From an uncultured Tropicimonas sp. (lineage in GTDB: Bacteria > Pseudomonadota > Alphaproteobacteria > Rhodobacterales > Rhodobacteraceae), in NCBI GenBank assembly GCA_947497945.1, contig CANMIP010000002.1:186001-250000 (forward strand): DNA of 64,000 bases, given 5' to 3'. The notes below the pieces were generated by a model, which saw nothing but the letters and a program-made list of their open reading frames with translations, was not told the origin of the DNA and ran no database searches. Below are positions 24,506-33,305 of this stretch, piece by piece. The translations under genes were made by a program, and so were the position numbers. Every line of letters begins with the position of its first letter. The first letter of the stretch is position 1.

Positions 24506-26860
24506 TCAGTTGCCGATGAGGTTCGGCAGGATCGTGACCACCGATGGGAAGAGCCAGAGCAGCCCCAGCCCCGCGACCTGGATCAGCACGAAGGGGATCA
24601 CGCCGCGATAGATATGGCCCGTCGTGACCTCCTTGGGCGCCACGCCGCGCAGGTAGAACAGCGCGAAGCCGAAGGGCGGCGTGAGGAAGGAGGTCTGCAG
24701 GTTGACCGCGATCATGATCGTCACCCATTTCGGGTCCATCGTGCCGCCGTAAATGACCGGCCCGACGATCGGGATGACGATGTAGATGATCTCCAGGAAA
24801 TCGAGCACGAAGCCGAGGATGAAGAGCACCAGCATCACGATCAGGAAGACGGTGATCTCGCTGTCATAGCTGCGCAGGAATTGCTGGATATAGTGTTCAC
24901 CGCCGAAGGAGATGACGACGAGGTTCAGCAGTTGCGAGCCGATCAGGATGGTGAAGACCATCGAGGTCACCTTGGCCGTCTCCCGCACGACCGGTGTCAG
25001 CACCCGCTTGGCGAAGAGCACCCAGCAGGCATAGAAGATGCCGAACATCGCGTAGAGATAGGCGCCCTTGGCAACGAGGAAGGCGATCCAGTTCTCGAAG
25101 GTGACGTTTTCCTGGTTCACCCGCAGGTCGAAATTCACGCCGACGAGGATCATGATGATGATCGCGAAGGTGGCCCAGATGATCACCGCGCCCTTGCCGT
25201 CATCTTCCGCCAGCCGGCGATAGGCGGCCAGCATCAGCGCCCCACCGGCGCCGAGCGCGGCGGCCGGGGTCGGGTTGGTGATGCCGCCCAGGATCGAGCC
25301 GAGCACGGCGACGATCAACACCAGCGGCGGGAAGACCACGCGCAGCAGCTCGTTCTGCCCCAGCACCCGCGCCGCCGAGCGGCAGCCATAGAGCACCATC
25401 GCCAGCGGGATCGCCAGCAGCAGCACGGTCTGGCCGGGTGTCGTCAGCGGGCCGATCAGGGCCGCATCCACGCCGAGCGCCAGCAGCACCCCTGCCCCGC
25501 CGATCAGCAGATCGCGCGGATCGCCCTGCGGCGCAACCCCGCGCGCCGTGGTCAACACGAGCGAGAGCAGCAGGAAACCGGTGACAATGGAGCCCGACAG
25601 GATCGGCGCATTGGCGATCTTCTCGGCCTTGGCCTCGACGAGTTCCTCTTCGGTCAGCTTGCGGCTCTCCTGAACGCCGCCGGCGGCGTCGATATCGGAT
25701 TGCTGGGCAATGGCTGCATCCCAGGCCTCCTGCCCATGCAGGTCGATCATCGCCGCCTGGCATTGCTCGCCGACATTGGTCCGCAGGCTCGCGGTCTTGC
25801 CGGCATCGGAGAAGCTGTCGACCGTGACATCCTGCGAGCCGATCACATTGGCCGAGGAGAGGAAGATCGTGCCGGCGATCAGCGCCACCGGAATGGCGAG
25901 GAACCAGGTCAGACCGTGGTTGCGACCGATCCCTGCGCCATCGCCGTCATCCATCGCAACCGGCGGCGCCTTGGACGGGTTGAGGATCGCGTAGCCGAGC
26001 GCATAGGCGGCGTAGAGCACCGCGAGCAGGATGCCGGGCACGAGCGCTGCCTGGAAGAGCGTGCCGACCGAGACCACGGCAGGCTGACCGAGATAGGTCA
26101 GCGCGTCCGAACAGCCGACGAGCTGGGCGCGTTCTTCCTGCGCGGCGGAGTAGAGATCGCCTGCCAGCGTGCCGAGCAGCACGATGACGATGGAAGGCGG
26201 AATGATCTGCCCCAGCGTACCCGAGGCCGCGATGACGCCCGTAGCCAGCTCCGGCGAGTAATTGTTGCGCAGCATCGTGGGCAGGGCGAGCAGGCCCATG
26301 GTGACGACCGTCGCGCCAACGATACCGGTGGAGGCGGCAAGGAAGGCGCCAACGACCACGATCGAGACCGCAAGACCGCCCGGCAGCGGGCCGAAGACCT
26401 TGGCCATGGTGGTCAGCAGGTCATTGGCGATCTTGGAGCGTTCCAGCGTGATGCCCATCAGCACGAACATCAGCACTGCCAGCAGCGTCTCGATCGAGGC
26501 ACCGGCGAGCACGCGCTCGTTGATCCGGTTGACGATGAAGGAGAGATTCCGATCCATCGCCTGTTCCCAGCCGCCCGGGAAGACCGAAACGGCTTCGCGC
26601 GGCAGGTCCGGATATCGGAAGACCGAGATCGCATCCGCCGCAACGCCGGAACTGACGACCTCCTTGTAGGCTTCCGACGACTTGTCGATCGCCTGGTGGA
26701 TCAGCAGCCCGGCCGAATCCAGCGAGGCGATGATGCCGAAGGAGATGATGGCCGCGCCGCCGATGGCGAAAGCCACCGGGAAGCCGGAGAGGATTGCGCC
26801 GAAGAGGCACAGGAAGACAATGATCAGGCCGATTTCGACCCCGTCGAGTCCTAGAAACAT
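24506..26860 (-). CDS. TRAP transporter large permease, unusually long (DctM-type)
   Basis: Inner-membrane large subunit of a TRAP transporter, which uses the Na+ gradient to take up a solute delivered by the binding protein. At 784 residues it is nearly twice the usual ~430. DctM features are at the start (GLDGVEIGLIIVFLCLFGAI), in STGIVGATVVTMGLLALP and SGTLGQIIPPSIVIVLLGTL, and at the end (EIIYIVIPIVGPVIYGGTMD, TPPFGFALFYLRGVAP). Between about residues 295 and 590 is an added segment: a soluble loop with AMIDLHGQEAWDAAIAQQSD, then extra membrane helices. It ends a three-gene operon, 12 bp after the small subunit gene. Confidence 0.9.
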   Translation of the reverse strand: MFLGLDGVEIGLIIVFLCLFGAILSGFPVAFAIGGAAIISFGIIASLDSAGLLIHQAIDKSSEAYKEVVSSGVAADAISVFRYPDLPREAVSVFPGGWEQAMDRNLSFIVNRINERVLAGASIETLLAVLMFVLMGITLERSKIANDLLTTMAKVFGPLPGGLAVSIVVVGAFLAASTGIVGATVVTMGLLALPTMLRNNYSPELATGVIAASGTLGQIIPPSIVIVLLGTLAGDLYSAAQEERAQLVGCSDALTYLGQPAVVSVGTLFQAALVPGILLAVLYAAYALGYAILNPSKAPPVAMDDGDGAGIGRNHGLTWFLAIPVALIAGTIFLSSANVIGSQDVTVDSFSDAGKTASLRTNVGEQCQAAMIDLHGQEAWDAAIAQQSDIDAAGGVQESRKLTEEELVEAKAEKIANAPILSGSIVTGFLLLSLVLTTARGVAPQGDPRDLLIGGAGVLLALGVDAALIGPLTTPGQTVLLLAIPLAMVLYGCRSAARVLGQNELLRVVFPPLVLIVAVLGSILGGITNPTPAAALGAGGALMLAAYRRLAEDDGKGAVIIWATFAIIIMILVGVNFDLRVNQENVTFENWIAFLVAKGAYLYAMFGIFYACWVLFAKRVLTPVVRETAKVTSMVFTILIGSQLLNLVVISFGGEHYIQQFLRSYDSEITVFLIVMLVLFILGFVLDFLEIIYIVIPIVGPVIYGGTMDPKWVTIMIAVNLQTSFLTPPFGFALFYLRGVAPKEVTTGHIYRGVIPFVLIQVAGLGLLWLFPSVVTILPNLIGN

Positions 26861-26872
26861 CTGTCCGGCCCC

Positions 26873-27787
26873 TTAGTGTATTTCCGCGACACGCTCGGCA
26901 TCCGCATCGCCGAGCTTGTCCTTGTCGAGATATTTGCCTTCGCTCTCATGGCCCTCGCGCAGCTCCAGGAAGGAGCGGTAGAAGAACGCGACGGCCTGCA
27001 GGAAGACCATGCCGGCAAAGGCGACGAGCAGCAGCTTGAAGAGGAAATAGCCGTTGAAGCCATTGGGCGAGAAGCCGATGGTCTCGACGTTCCACTTCAC
27101 GATGCGCGATTTCTTCAGCATCAGTTCAAGCTTGTCGGAGGCCGAGATCTTGGGCGTGATGAGGTGGCGCCACATGAAGAACCAGCCATACATCCAGATC
27201 AGCACGGCCATCGGCATCATGAAGATCAGGCTGCCCACCATGTCGATGATCTTGCGGGTGCGTTCGCGCACCACGGCGTAGACCAGGTCGACCCGGACAT
27301 GGCCGCCCTGCACGAAGGTGTAGGTGGCGCAGAGCGCGACGATCATGGCGTTGTAGAGCTTGAGCTCCTCCGACCACCAGGAGACGTCGAAGGTGATCGT
27401 CTTGCCAAAGCCGATGGAGATCTGGGAGGCCGCGAAGATGCGCTGCATGAAGACGATGACGATCTGCTGCAGCACCATCAGCAGCCCGGCCCAGGCGGCG
27501 AAGCGGCCAACCGTGTTGGCGAAGGCTTCCAGCCCGATGACCACGCCCCAGAGCAGCCGGTTCCAGAACAGGCCGATGGCGGTGATGGTCAGGAAGGCGG
27601 TGAAGACGACAAAGAAAAACTCAACCGATCCGCCGTAATAGGCGAAGCGCATGATTGCTTCCTTGTTCGACCAGTCCAGCCAGAGGCCGGGATGCGAGAT
27701 CGCGTAGAAGAAGTTGTAATAGGCTTCGATGATATTGGCGGCGACCCACCCGATGAAGGTGCCGCCCCATGCCTCGACCAGTCCCAT
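26873..27787 (-). CDS. TRAP transporter small permease (DctQ-type), enlarged
   Basis: Small membrane subunit of the same TRAP transporter. At 304 residues it is longer than the usual 160-200. The four DctQ helices are in the middle (residues ~75-215; VLQQIVIVFMQRIFAASQI and GHVRVDLVYAVVRERTRKII are the typical motif region). Extra hydrophobic segments occur at ~10-65 and near residue 260 (FLFKLLLVAFAGMVFLQAV). Both permease subunits are therefore enlarged, a subtype seen in so-called mannitol/chloroaromatic TRAP systems. It lies 100 bp after the binding-protein gene, behind a hairpin. Confidence 0.88.
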   Translation of the reverse strand: MGLVEAWGGTFIGWVAANIIEAYYNFFYAISHPGLWLDWSNKEAIMRFAYYGGSVEFFFVVFTAFLTITAIGLFWNRLLWGVVIGLEAFANTVGRFAAWAGLLMVLQQIVIVFMQRIFAASQISIGFGKTITFDVSWWSEELKLYNAMIVALCATYTFVQGGHVRVDLVYAVVRERTRKIIDMVGSLIFMMPMAVLIWMYGWFFMWRHLITPKISASDKLELMLKKSRIVKWNVETIGFSPNGFNGYFLFKLLLVAFAGMVFLQAVAFFYRSFLELREGHESEGKYLDKDKLGDADAERVAEIH

Positions 27788-27842
27788 ATGGCCCGTCCCC
27801 TGAAGGTATTCTTGTCGCCCCGCCCCACGACGAAAGCGAAAA

Positions 27843-27866
27843 GGCAGGCCCTTTCAGGGGCCTGCC
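27843..27866 (-). terminator. Intergenic terminator-like hairpin after the binding-protein gene
   Basis: Perfect 9-bp stem (27843-27851 with 27858-27866), 6-base loop, followed on the minus strand by CCTTTTCGCTTT. It lies between dctP-type and dctQ-type genes and would reduce transcription into the membrane genes. Confidence 0.75.
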
Positions 27867-27887
27867 GGGTTTTCTTGAAGTGATGAC

Positions 27888-28970
27888 TTAACCGAGGATA
27901 CGGTCACGCTGCGTGCGGTACGCGCCTTCGGAAGCGTCGATCCAGGACGAGGAGGCCTTCATCGAAGCCAGGTAGCCGTCGTAGATCTTGTCGTAGAGAT
28001 CGCCATCGCGCTTGCTTTCCAGCGTCTCCTTGGCAGCAGCCCCCATCGCGTCCCAGACAGCGTCGTTGAAGGAAAGAACCTTCACGCCAGCGGACTGGAG
28101 GCGCTGCAGAGCGGCACCGTTGTTGGAGAGGAACTGGGCGAGGTTCCACTGGTGGGTCTCGGCGGAGGCAATCTCGATCGCCTTCTGCTGGGCCGGGGTG
28201 AGGCTTTCGAAGACCTCGCGGTTGACGGCCAGGGAGAGACCCGCGCCCGGCTCGTGGAAGCCGGCGGTGTAGTAGAACTTGGTGATCTCCTGGAAGCCGG
28301 CTTTCTCATCGGCCCAGGGACCGATCCACTCGGTGCCGTCGATCGCTCCGGAGGCAAGCGCCTGGTACACTTCGGAGCCGGGCAGGTTCTGCACCGACGC
28401 GCCGAGCTTGCCGAGGGCTTCGCCGCCAAGACCCGGCATGCGGAACTTGAGGCCGTTGAAATCCTCGGGGCCGTTGATCTCCTTGCGGAACCAGCCACCG
28501 GCCTGCGCGCCGGTATTGCCGCAGAGGAAGGACTTGAGGCCGAAGAGCTCGCCGAGTTCGTCATGCATCTCCGCGCCGCCATTGAAGTAGTACCAGTTCA
28601 CCAGTTCCTGGGCGGTCATGCCGAAGGGAACGGAGGTGAAATAGGCATAGCCCGGATGCTGACCGACGAAATAATAATCGGCGGCGTGATACATGTCGGC
28701 CTGGCCGGCGGTGACGGCGTCGAAGACCTCGAAGGCGCCGACGAGTTCGCCCGCGGCCTTCACGTCCACCGTGAGCGTACCATCGGTGATGGCGGTGATG
28801 GAGTCAGCGGCGCGTTGCGCGGCGTCGAAGACGCCGGCGAGGCCACGGCCCCAGGTCGTGACCATGGTCAGGGTGCGCTTGCCCTGGGCGTAAGCAGGCG
28901 CGGCGAGCGCGGTCGCGGCGGCAGCGGAGCCGCCAATAGCAGACGTCTTCAGAAAAGAACGACGATCCAT
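27888..28970 (-). CDS. TRAP solute-binding protein, TakP/lactate-binding type
   Basis: Periplasmic binding protein of 360 residues, first gene of the TRAP operon. It starts with a twin-arginine signal (MDRRSFLKTSAIGGS...APAYAQ). The segments GNTGAQAGGWFRKEI near residue 155 and SGAIDGTEWIGPWADEKAGF near 215 match the 2-oxoacid-binding TakP of Rhodobacter as I recall it. There the Arg, Trp and Glu of these segments hold the carboxylate and a cation. A 2-oxo or 2-hydroxy monocarboxylate is therefore the likely ligand (inference). Transcription is divergent from a Cache sensor kinase and LuxR-type regulator. Confidence 0.88.
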   Translation of the reverse strand: MDRRSFLKTSAIGGSAAAATALAAPAYAQGKRTLTMVTTWGRGLAGVFDAAQRAADSITAITDGTLTVDVKAAGELVGAFEVFDAVTAGQADMYHAADYYFVGQHPGYAYFTSVPFGMTAQELVNWYYFNGGAEMHDELGELFGLKSFLCGNTGAQAGGWFRKEINGPEDFNGLKFRMPGLGGEALGKLGASVQNLPGSEVYQALASGAIDGTEWIGPWADEKAGFQEITKFYYTAGFHEPGAGLSLAVNREVFESLTPAQQKAIEIASAETHQWNLAQFLSNNGAALQRLQSAGVKVLSFNDAVWDAMGAAAKETLESKRDGDLYDKIYDGYLASMKASSSWIDASEGAYRTQRDRILG

Positions 28971-29614
28971 GTGAGTGTCCTCCCGTTGGTACCTTGGAGC
29001 CCGCCTTTAGGCAGGCGGATCGTTTCAAGTGTCCGGGAGGTTAGCGAGGTCCTCGTGCCGCTAAAATACCGACAAATGCGTAGATCCGGGCAAATGGTTA
29101 AGAAATCCGACCAATTTTCGGGCAGGCAGGACATGGTGGCCGCGCCAGATGCGCCGCGCGCGCCGGTTCGGAGCTGGCCGCTTCGCTCTCCCCGGCGTCG
29201 AATCACGCAGGCAAAGACCCGCCCCGGCCCGCGGCCCCGCACACGATTCGGCGCGCTGCGAGACCGGGACGCCGCGACCGACCGACGGAAGGCTTACGCT
29301 CACCGTCCTGCGATCCGGCGGCAGGACAGCACAGCCACCGGATCTCACGCCATTTCTCGCCTCATACCATCGCGGTGACATGCCCGTCAGGCGACCGGCA
29401 CCGGCGCTGCCCGGGGGCGGCAAGACGGGTTCTTGGCGATCCATCCCCGGGGCACGAGACCCTGCCGCCTCCTTCCCTTTTCGCCGATCACCGGAGGGCC
29501 CCGCCGGGGCGCAGGATCCGCCTGGCCCATCCGCGCGCGCCGCTCCCTTGCATCTTGCCCGCGCAAGCGCGTATTTTTCGCCAGCCCGCAATCGGAAGGG
29601 AGGCCGATCTGCCC
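28971..29614. promoter_or_regulatory. Divergent control region between TRAP operon and sensor kinase
   Basis: This 644-bp region holds no convincing gene and carries promoters for both directions. An inverted repeat CCGCCT-N6-AGGCGG is near 29011-29028 in the leader of the binding-protein gene. The stretch at 29040-29130 is notably AT-richer, with CAAATG twice (GACAAATGCG and GGCAAATGGT), a plausible but unproven regulator region. I see no defined operator. Confidence 0.4.
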
Positions 29615-31081
29615 GTGGACCGTCGCCCGCTTCGCTCGTTTCAAGGCATTCGGCTCAGCTATGCCCAGAAGCTGTTCCTTCTGGCGACGGTGCCGCTGGT
29701 GCTGGCGATGGCGGCAATCTCGCTGCTTGTCGCGGTGCAGGCGCGCAGCCTGGCCGACCGCGAGATCGCGGAGCTTGAGAACCGGCTGATTGCGGCCAAG
29801 CGAACGGAACTGAAGAATTATCTCGCCCTCGCCCGAACCGCCATCTCGAAGGATTACGGCCGCGCGCTGCCCGATGACGAGGATGCCAAGGAACGCGTCA
29901 TCCAGACACTTGCGGCGATGATCTACGGCCAGGACGGCTATTTCTTCGTCTATGATTACGAAGGCAAGAACCTTGTCGCTCCGCGTCAGACCGAACTGAT
30001 CGGCGCCGACTGGAGCGGGCTGACCGATGCCGCCGGCACCCCGATCGTCGATGAGCTCATCGCCATCGCCCGGCGCGGCAGCGGCTATCACAGCTACCTC
30101 TGGTACAAGCCATCGACCGGCGAGGAGGCGCAGATGGTCTCCTATGTGGTCGGGCTGCAGGACTGGAGATGGGCCATCGGGACCGGCATCTTCATCGACG
30201 ACGTGCTGACCACCGTCGCCGCCGCGCGCTCCGAGACGGAAGCGCGGGTCCGGGAGACCTTCCTCTGGATCGCCGCGATCACGATGGCGGCGCTGCTGCT
30301 GGTCTTCTTCTCCGGGCTCTGGCTCAATATCCGCGAGCGAAGGCTGGCCGATGCCAAGCTCAAGGCGCTCACGCAACGGATCTTCGACACCCAGGAGGAG
30401 GAGCGCGGCCGCGTCGCCCGCGAGCTGCACGATTCCATCAGCCAGATCCTCGTCAGTGTCCGCTACATGCTGGAACTGGCCCGCCGCCGCCTGCGCGCGG
30501 ATGACCGGCGCGCCGAGGAAAATCTCGATGCCGGGATCGACGCGCTTGGTGGCGCGATCCAGGAGGTCCGGCGCATCAGCCGCGACCTGCGCCCCGGCGT
30601 GCTCGACGATCTCGGCCTTGGCCCGGCGCTGCAATCGCTGACCGAGGAGTTCGGCGCCCGTACCGGCATCGAGATGGAATTCGAGACCGTCGTCTTCCGC
30701 AACCGCCTCGACCAGGATGCCAAGATCTCGCTTTACCGCGTCGCCCAGGAGGCCCTGACCAATATCGAGCGCCATGCGGAGGCGACCCGCGTGAGCCTGC
30801 ATGTCTTTGGTCATACCGGCGGCGCCACGCTGCGGATCGCCGATAATGGGCGCGGTCTCGCAGCCGCCCGCAGCGCCACCGGACCGACCCAGGGCCTCGG
30901 CCTGCGCAACATGCAGGAGCGGATCGAACAGCTTGGCGGCCAGCTGCGCATCCAGAGCACGCGCAACGGCACGGTCATCGAGGCCCAGGTGCCGTTGAGC
31001 CATATCCTGGCGCCGGGAAGCGGCGCCGAAGAGCCGCGCTCGGGCGCGCCCGCCCGAAAGAAGGAAAGGAAGAGCGCATGA
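29615..31081 (+). CDS. Cache-domain sensor histidine kinase (HisKA_3 type)
   Basis: Membrane sensor kinase of the NarL/DegS-type class. From the GTG at 29615 (AAGGGAGG upstream) it has 488 residues. TM1 is ~16-38. An extracytoplasmic single Cache domain follows (AMIYGQDGYFFVYDYEGKN, then WRWAIGTGIFIDDV) and TM2 is ~210-232. The HisKA_3 dimerisation domain carries phospho-accepting His272 in RVARELHDSISQ, and the HATPase has EALTNIERHAEA and GLGLRNMQERIEQLGG. Single Cache domains often bind small carboxylates. Divergence from a TakP-like TRAP operon suggests it senses the transported acid. Its stop overlaps the regulator start (ATGA). Confidence 0.88.
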   Translation: MDRRPLRSFQGIRLSYAQKLFLLATVPLVLAMAAISLLVAVQARSLADREIAELENRLIAAKRTELKNYLALARTAISKDYGRALPDDEDAKERVIQTLAAMIYGQDGYFFVYDYEGKNLVAPRQTELIGADWSGLTDAAGTPIVDELIAIARRGSGYHSYLWYKPSTGEEAQMVSYVVGLQDWRWAIGTGIFIDDVLTTVAAARSETEARVRETFLWIAAITMAALLLVFFSGLWLNIRERRLADAKLKALTQRIFDTQEEERGRVARELHDSISQILVSVRYMLELARRRLRADDRRAEENLDAGIDALGGAIQEVRRISRDLRPGVLDDLGLGPALQSLTEEFGARTGIEMEFETVVFRNRLDQDAKISLYRVAQEALTNIERHAEATRVSLHVFGHTGGATLRIADNGRGLAAARSATGPTQGLGLRNMQERIEQLGGQLRIQSTRNGTVIEAQVPLSHILAPGSGAEEPRSGAPARKKERKSA

Positions 31082-31719
31082 ACGCCACGCGTGTGATGAT
31101 CGTGGACGACCACCCGATGGTCGCGGCCGGGATCGAGGCGATCCTGGAGAGCTATCCCGATATCGAAGTGGTGGGCACCCTGTCCAACGGCCAGGAGGCC
31201 GTGGACAATGTCGGCGCGCTGGCCCCGGATGTTGTGCTGATGGATCTCAACATGCCGTCGGTGAACGGGTTGAACGCCACCGAGATGCTGCTGGAAGACC
31301 ACCCCGACCTGCGCATCCTGATCCTGTCGATGCACGATTCGCCGGAATACATCTCCACCGCGCTTGGACATGGCGCGCGCGGCTACGTGCTCAAGGACGT
31401 ACCGACCGAGCAGATAAAGGAAGCCATCGACCGCGTCATGGCCGGCGAGCGCTATCTGTGCACCGGCGCCACCGCGTCGCTGACCCCGGAGACCGATAGC
31501 GGCCGCGAGGCGCTGACCAGCCGCGAACAGACGATCCTGCTGCAGCTTGCCCAGGGCAAGTCGAACAAGGAGGTCGCCAATATCCTCGGCATCTCGGTGC
31601 GCACGGTCGAGACGCATCGCAAGAACATCAAGCGCAAGCTCGGGATCTCCTCGACAGCCGGGCTGACCCGCTATGCGATGGAACATGGTGTGTTGCAGGG
31701 CACGGGCGCACGGTTCTGA
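31078..31719 (+). CDS. NarL/LuxR-type response regulator
   Basis: A 213-residue response regulator paired with the kinase just upstream. The receiver has D10-D11, phospho-acceptor Asp56 in VVLMDLNMPS and Lys in GYVLKDVPTEQI. The C-terminal LuxR helix-turn-helix is LTSREQTILLQLAQGKSNKE through VETHRKNIKRKLGI. Four-base overlap with the kinase gives translational coupling. The nearest likely target is the divergent TRAP operon. Confidence 0.92.
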   Translation: MNATRVMIVDDHPMVAAGIEAILESYPDIEVVGTLSNGQEAVDNVGALAPDVVLMDLNMPSVNGLNATEMLLEDHPDLRILILSMHDSPEYISTALGHGARGYVLKDVPTEQIKEAIDRVMAGERYLCTGATASLTPETDSGREALTSREQTILLQLAQGKSNKEVANILGISVRTVETHRKNIKRKLGISSTAGLTRYAMEHGVLQGTGARF

Positions 31720-31871
31720 GCAACTGCCCCGGAGTGATCCGGACGGCGCATCAGCCCCGCCGCGCCGGCGCGGCATGTCCCGGCGCAAGGGCGGCGGAAC
31801 TAGGTCGCGGATCCGGCACGGAAGCGGGCCCCTCGACCTTGGGAATCTCGTGGCGGATCTGACTTTGAAAA

Positions 31872-31948
31872 TGGTCGGGACGGCAAGATTCGAACTTGCG
31901 ACCTACGGTACCCAAAACCGTCGCGCTACCAGGCTGCGCTACGCCCCG
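31872..31948 (-). tRNA. tRNA-Pro (anticodon TGG)
   Basis: A 77-nt cloverleaf on the minus strand: acceptor CGGGGCG with CGTCCCG (one G-U pair), D arm GCGC...GCGC, anticodon stem ACGGT/ACCGT with loop TTTGGGT (anticodon at 31912-31914), T arm GCAAG TTCGAAT CTTGC, discriminator A. The 3' CCA is encoded (31872-31874). Confidence 0.97.
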
Positions 31949-32054
31949 AACTGGTTCGGCCTGCCTTCGCACCGGCGCCGATCAGCGCTATATGACCGCA
32001 GTCGCGGCAAATCACAAGCACAGCTTTGCACGGATTGGGCAAGTGGCCCCGGCC

Positions 32055-32537
32055 CTATTCCGAGCAGGGCCAGGCGGCCGTCTGCCCGAGTGCCGGGTGG
32101 CGCAATTCGCTGCCGGGCACGATCCCCATCGCCTCGGCCAGGCCGCCATTGATCTCCAGCACGACCAGCACCCCCCGGCCGCCATCAATCGCCGTCAGGT
32201 CGCCGGGAACGGCACGCGAATGCACCCGCGTCACGACCCCGTCCTTGTCGGCGAAGATCATGTCGAGCGGGATCAGGGTATTCTTCATCCAGAAACTGGC
32301 CGGACCGGGCGCTTCGTAGACGAAGAGCATTCCCGCCGAGCGCGGCATCTGTTCACGGAACATCAGCCCGCGCGCCCGCTCCTCGGGCGTATCGGCCAGT
32401 TCGACGCGAAACTGTGCCTGGCCCCAGTCCCCGCGCAGCTCGACCTTGTCGGGCGCACAACCGGCCGAAACCGCCAGCGGCAACAGCAGGCAGGTCGCCA
32501 GCAGGGCCGGAAACAGGCGTTTCGCCCCGCGCCTCAT
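32055..32537 (-). CDS. DUF192 exported protein
   Basis: A 160-residue DUF192 protein. The N-terminus is a signal peptide, probably with a lipobox-like end (LLLPLAVSAGCAPD), so it may be a lipoprotein. The DUF192 core is clear: DTPEERARGLMFREQMPRSA, MLFVYEAPGPASFWMKNTL and PLDMIFADKDGVV. The family has no firm function. Its ATG shares one base with the stop of the cold-shock gene (TGATG), so it is translated from the same message. tRNA-Pro lies 106 bp downstream on the same strand. Confidence 0.88.
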   Translation of the reverse strand: MRRGAKRLFPALLATCLLLPLAVSAGCAPDKVELRGDWGQAQFRVELADTPEERARGLMFREQMPRSAGMLFVYEAPGPASFWMKNTLIPLDMIFADKDGVVTRVHSRAVPGDLTAIDGGRGVLVVLEINGGLAEAMGIVPGSELRHPALGQTAAWPCSE

Positions 32538-33040
32538 CAGCCGTCGTCGCGGATTGCCCGCTCCCAGGCGGCAACCTCGATTGCCATCAAACCGCGCCGC
32601 CCGTTCGCGACCCGCAGCCCGACAGCCTCGCCCGGTTGCAGATCCGCCAGGCCGGAGCGCCGCAGCACCTCGACATGCACAAAGATATCCTCGGAGCGGC
32701 CGAAGACATTCGCGAAGCCGAATCCCTTCGCCTTGTCGAACCATTTCACCCGCGCCGGTTCCAACGGCAGGCTGGCCAGTTCTTCCGGAGTAATGGTGGC
32801 AAGGTCTTCGAGCGGCGGGCCGTCGCCATCGCTCGGCGGCACGATCGAAACGACCTCGACCGCCTGCATCCCGCGTATGGTCTGCTGCGCGAGGATCTCG
32901 ATCTCGGCCCCGTCCGCGACGGAGGACTGTCCAAAATTTCTGAGGACATTCGCATGAAGAAGGATATCCGGTCCCCCCTCATCCGCGATCACGAATCCGA
33001 ACCCCTTCAGGGGATCGAACCACTTCACATGGCCGCGCAT
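32537..33040 (-). CDS. Double cold-shock-domain protein
   Basis: Nucleic-acid-binding protein with two cold-shock domains in tandem, a form common in alphaproteobacteria. CSD1 begins HVKWFDPLKGFGFV with DILLHANVL; CSD2 begins ARVKWFDKAKGFGFANVF with DIFVHVEVLRR. Both keep the RNP1-like K-G-F-G-F and the RNP2-like (L/F)(V/L)H residues. A 30-residue acidic linker joins them. The start is uncertain: ATG 33040 (GGAG nine bases upstream) is chosen; GTG 33043, GTG 33076 and TTG 33079 are alternatives. The upstream 33080-33300 stretch is AT-rich compared with the rest of the window, as expected for a csp promoter and leader. Confidence 0.88.
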   Translation of the reverse strand: MRGHVKWFDPLKGFGFVIADEGGPDILLHANVLRNFGQSSVADGAEIEILAQQTIRGMQAVEVVSIVPPSDGDGPPLEDLATITPEELASLPLEPARVKWFDKAKGFGFANVFGRSEDIFVHVEVLRRSGLADLQPGEAVGLRVANGRRGLMAIEVAAWERAIRDDG

Positions 33041-33305
33041 CACGCGCTGCTCCGTAGATTCGACGTTTTCGGTCACCAAGAGGTCACCATTGCACCACTC
33101 CCGTTGCTCGGGTGAGCTTCATCACATAACAGTGCAATAATGAATTCGTTGTCGAAGTAATCACAGTGCATTACCCGAAGGCAACGATAACAAGTCCCTA
33201 CGATTAAGCCATTGGCCGATATACATCAAGCGCATCATTGTTAAAAAGTCTCATCCGTTCGCGATGGCTTCTTTCTGCAGGTCCCGGCGCCAGGAAACGG
33301 CGCAT

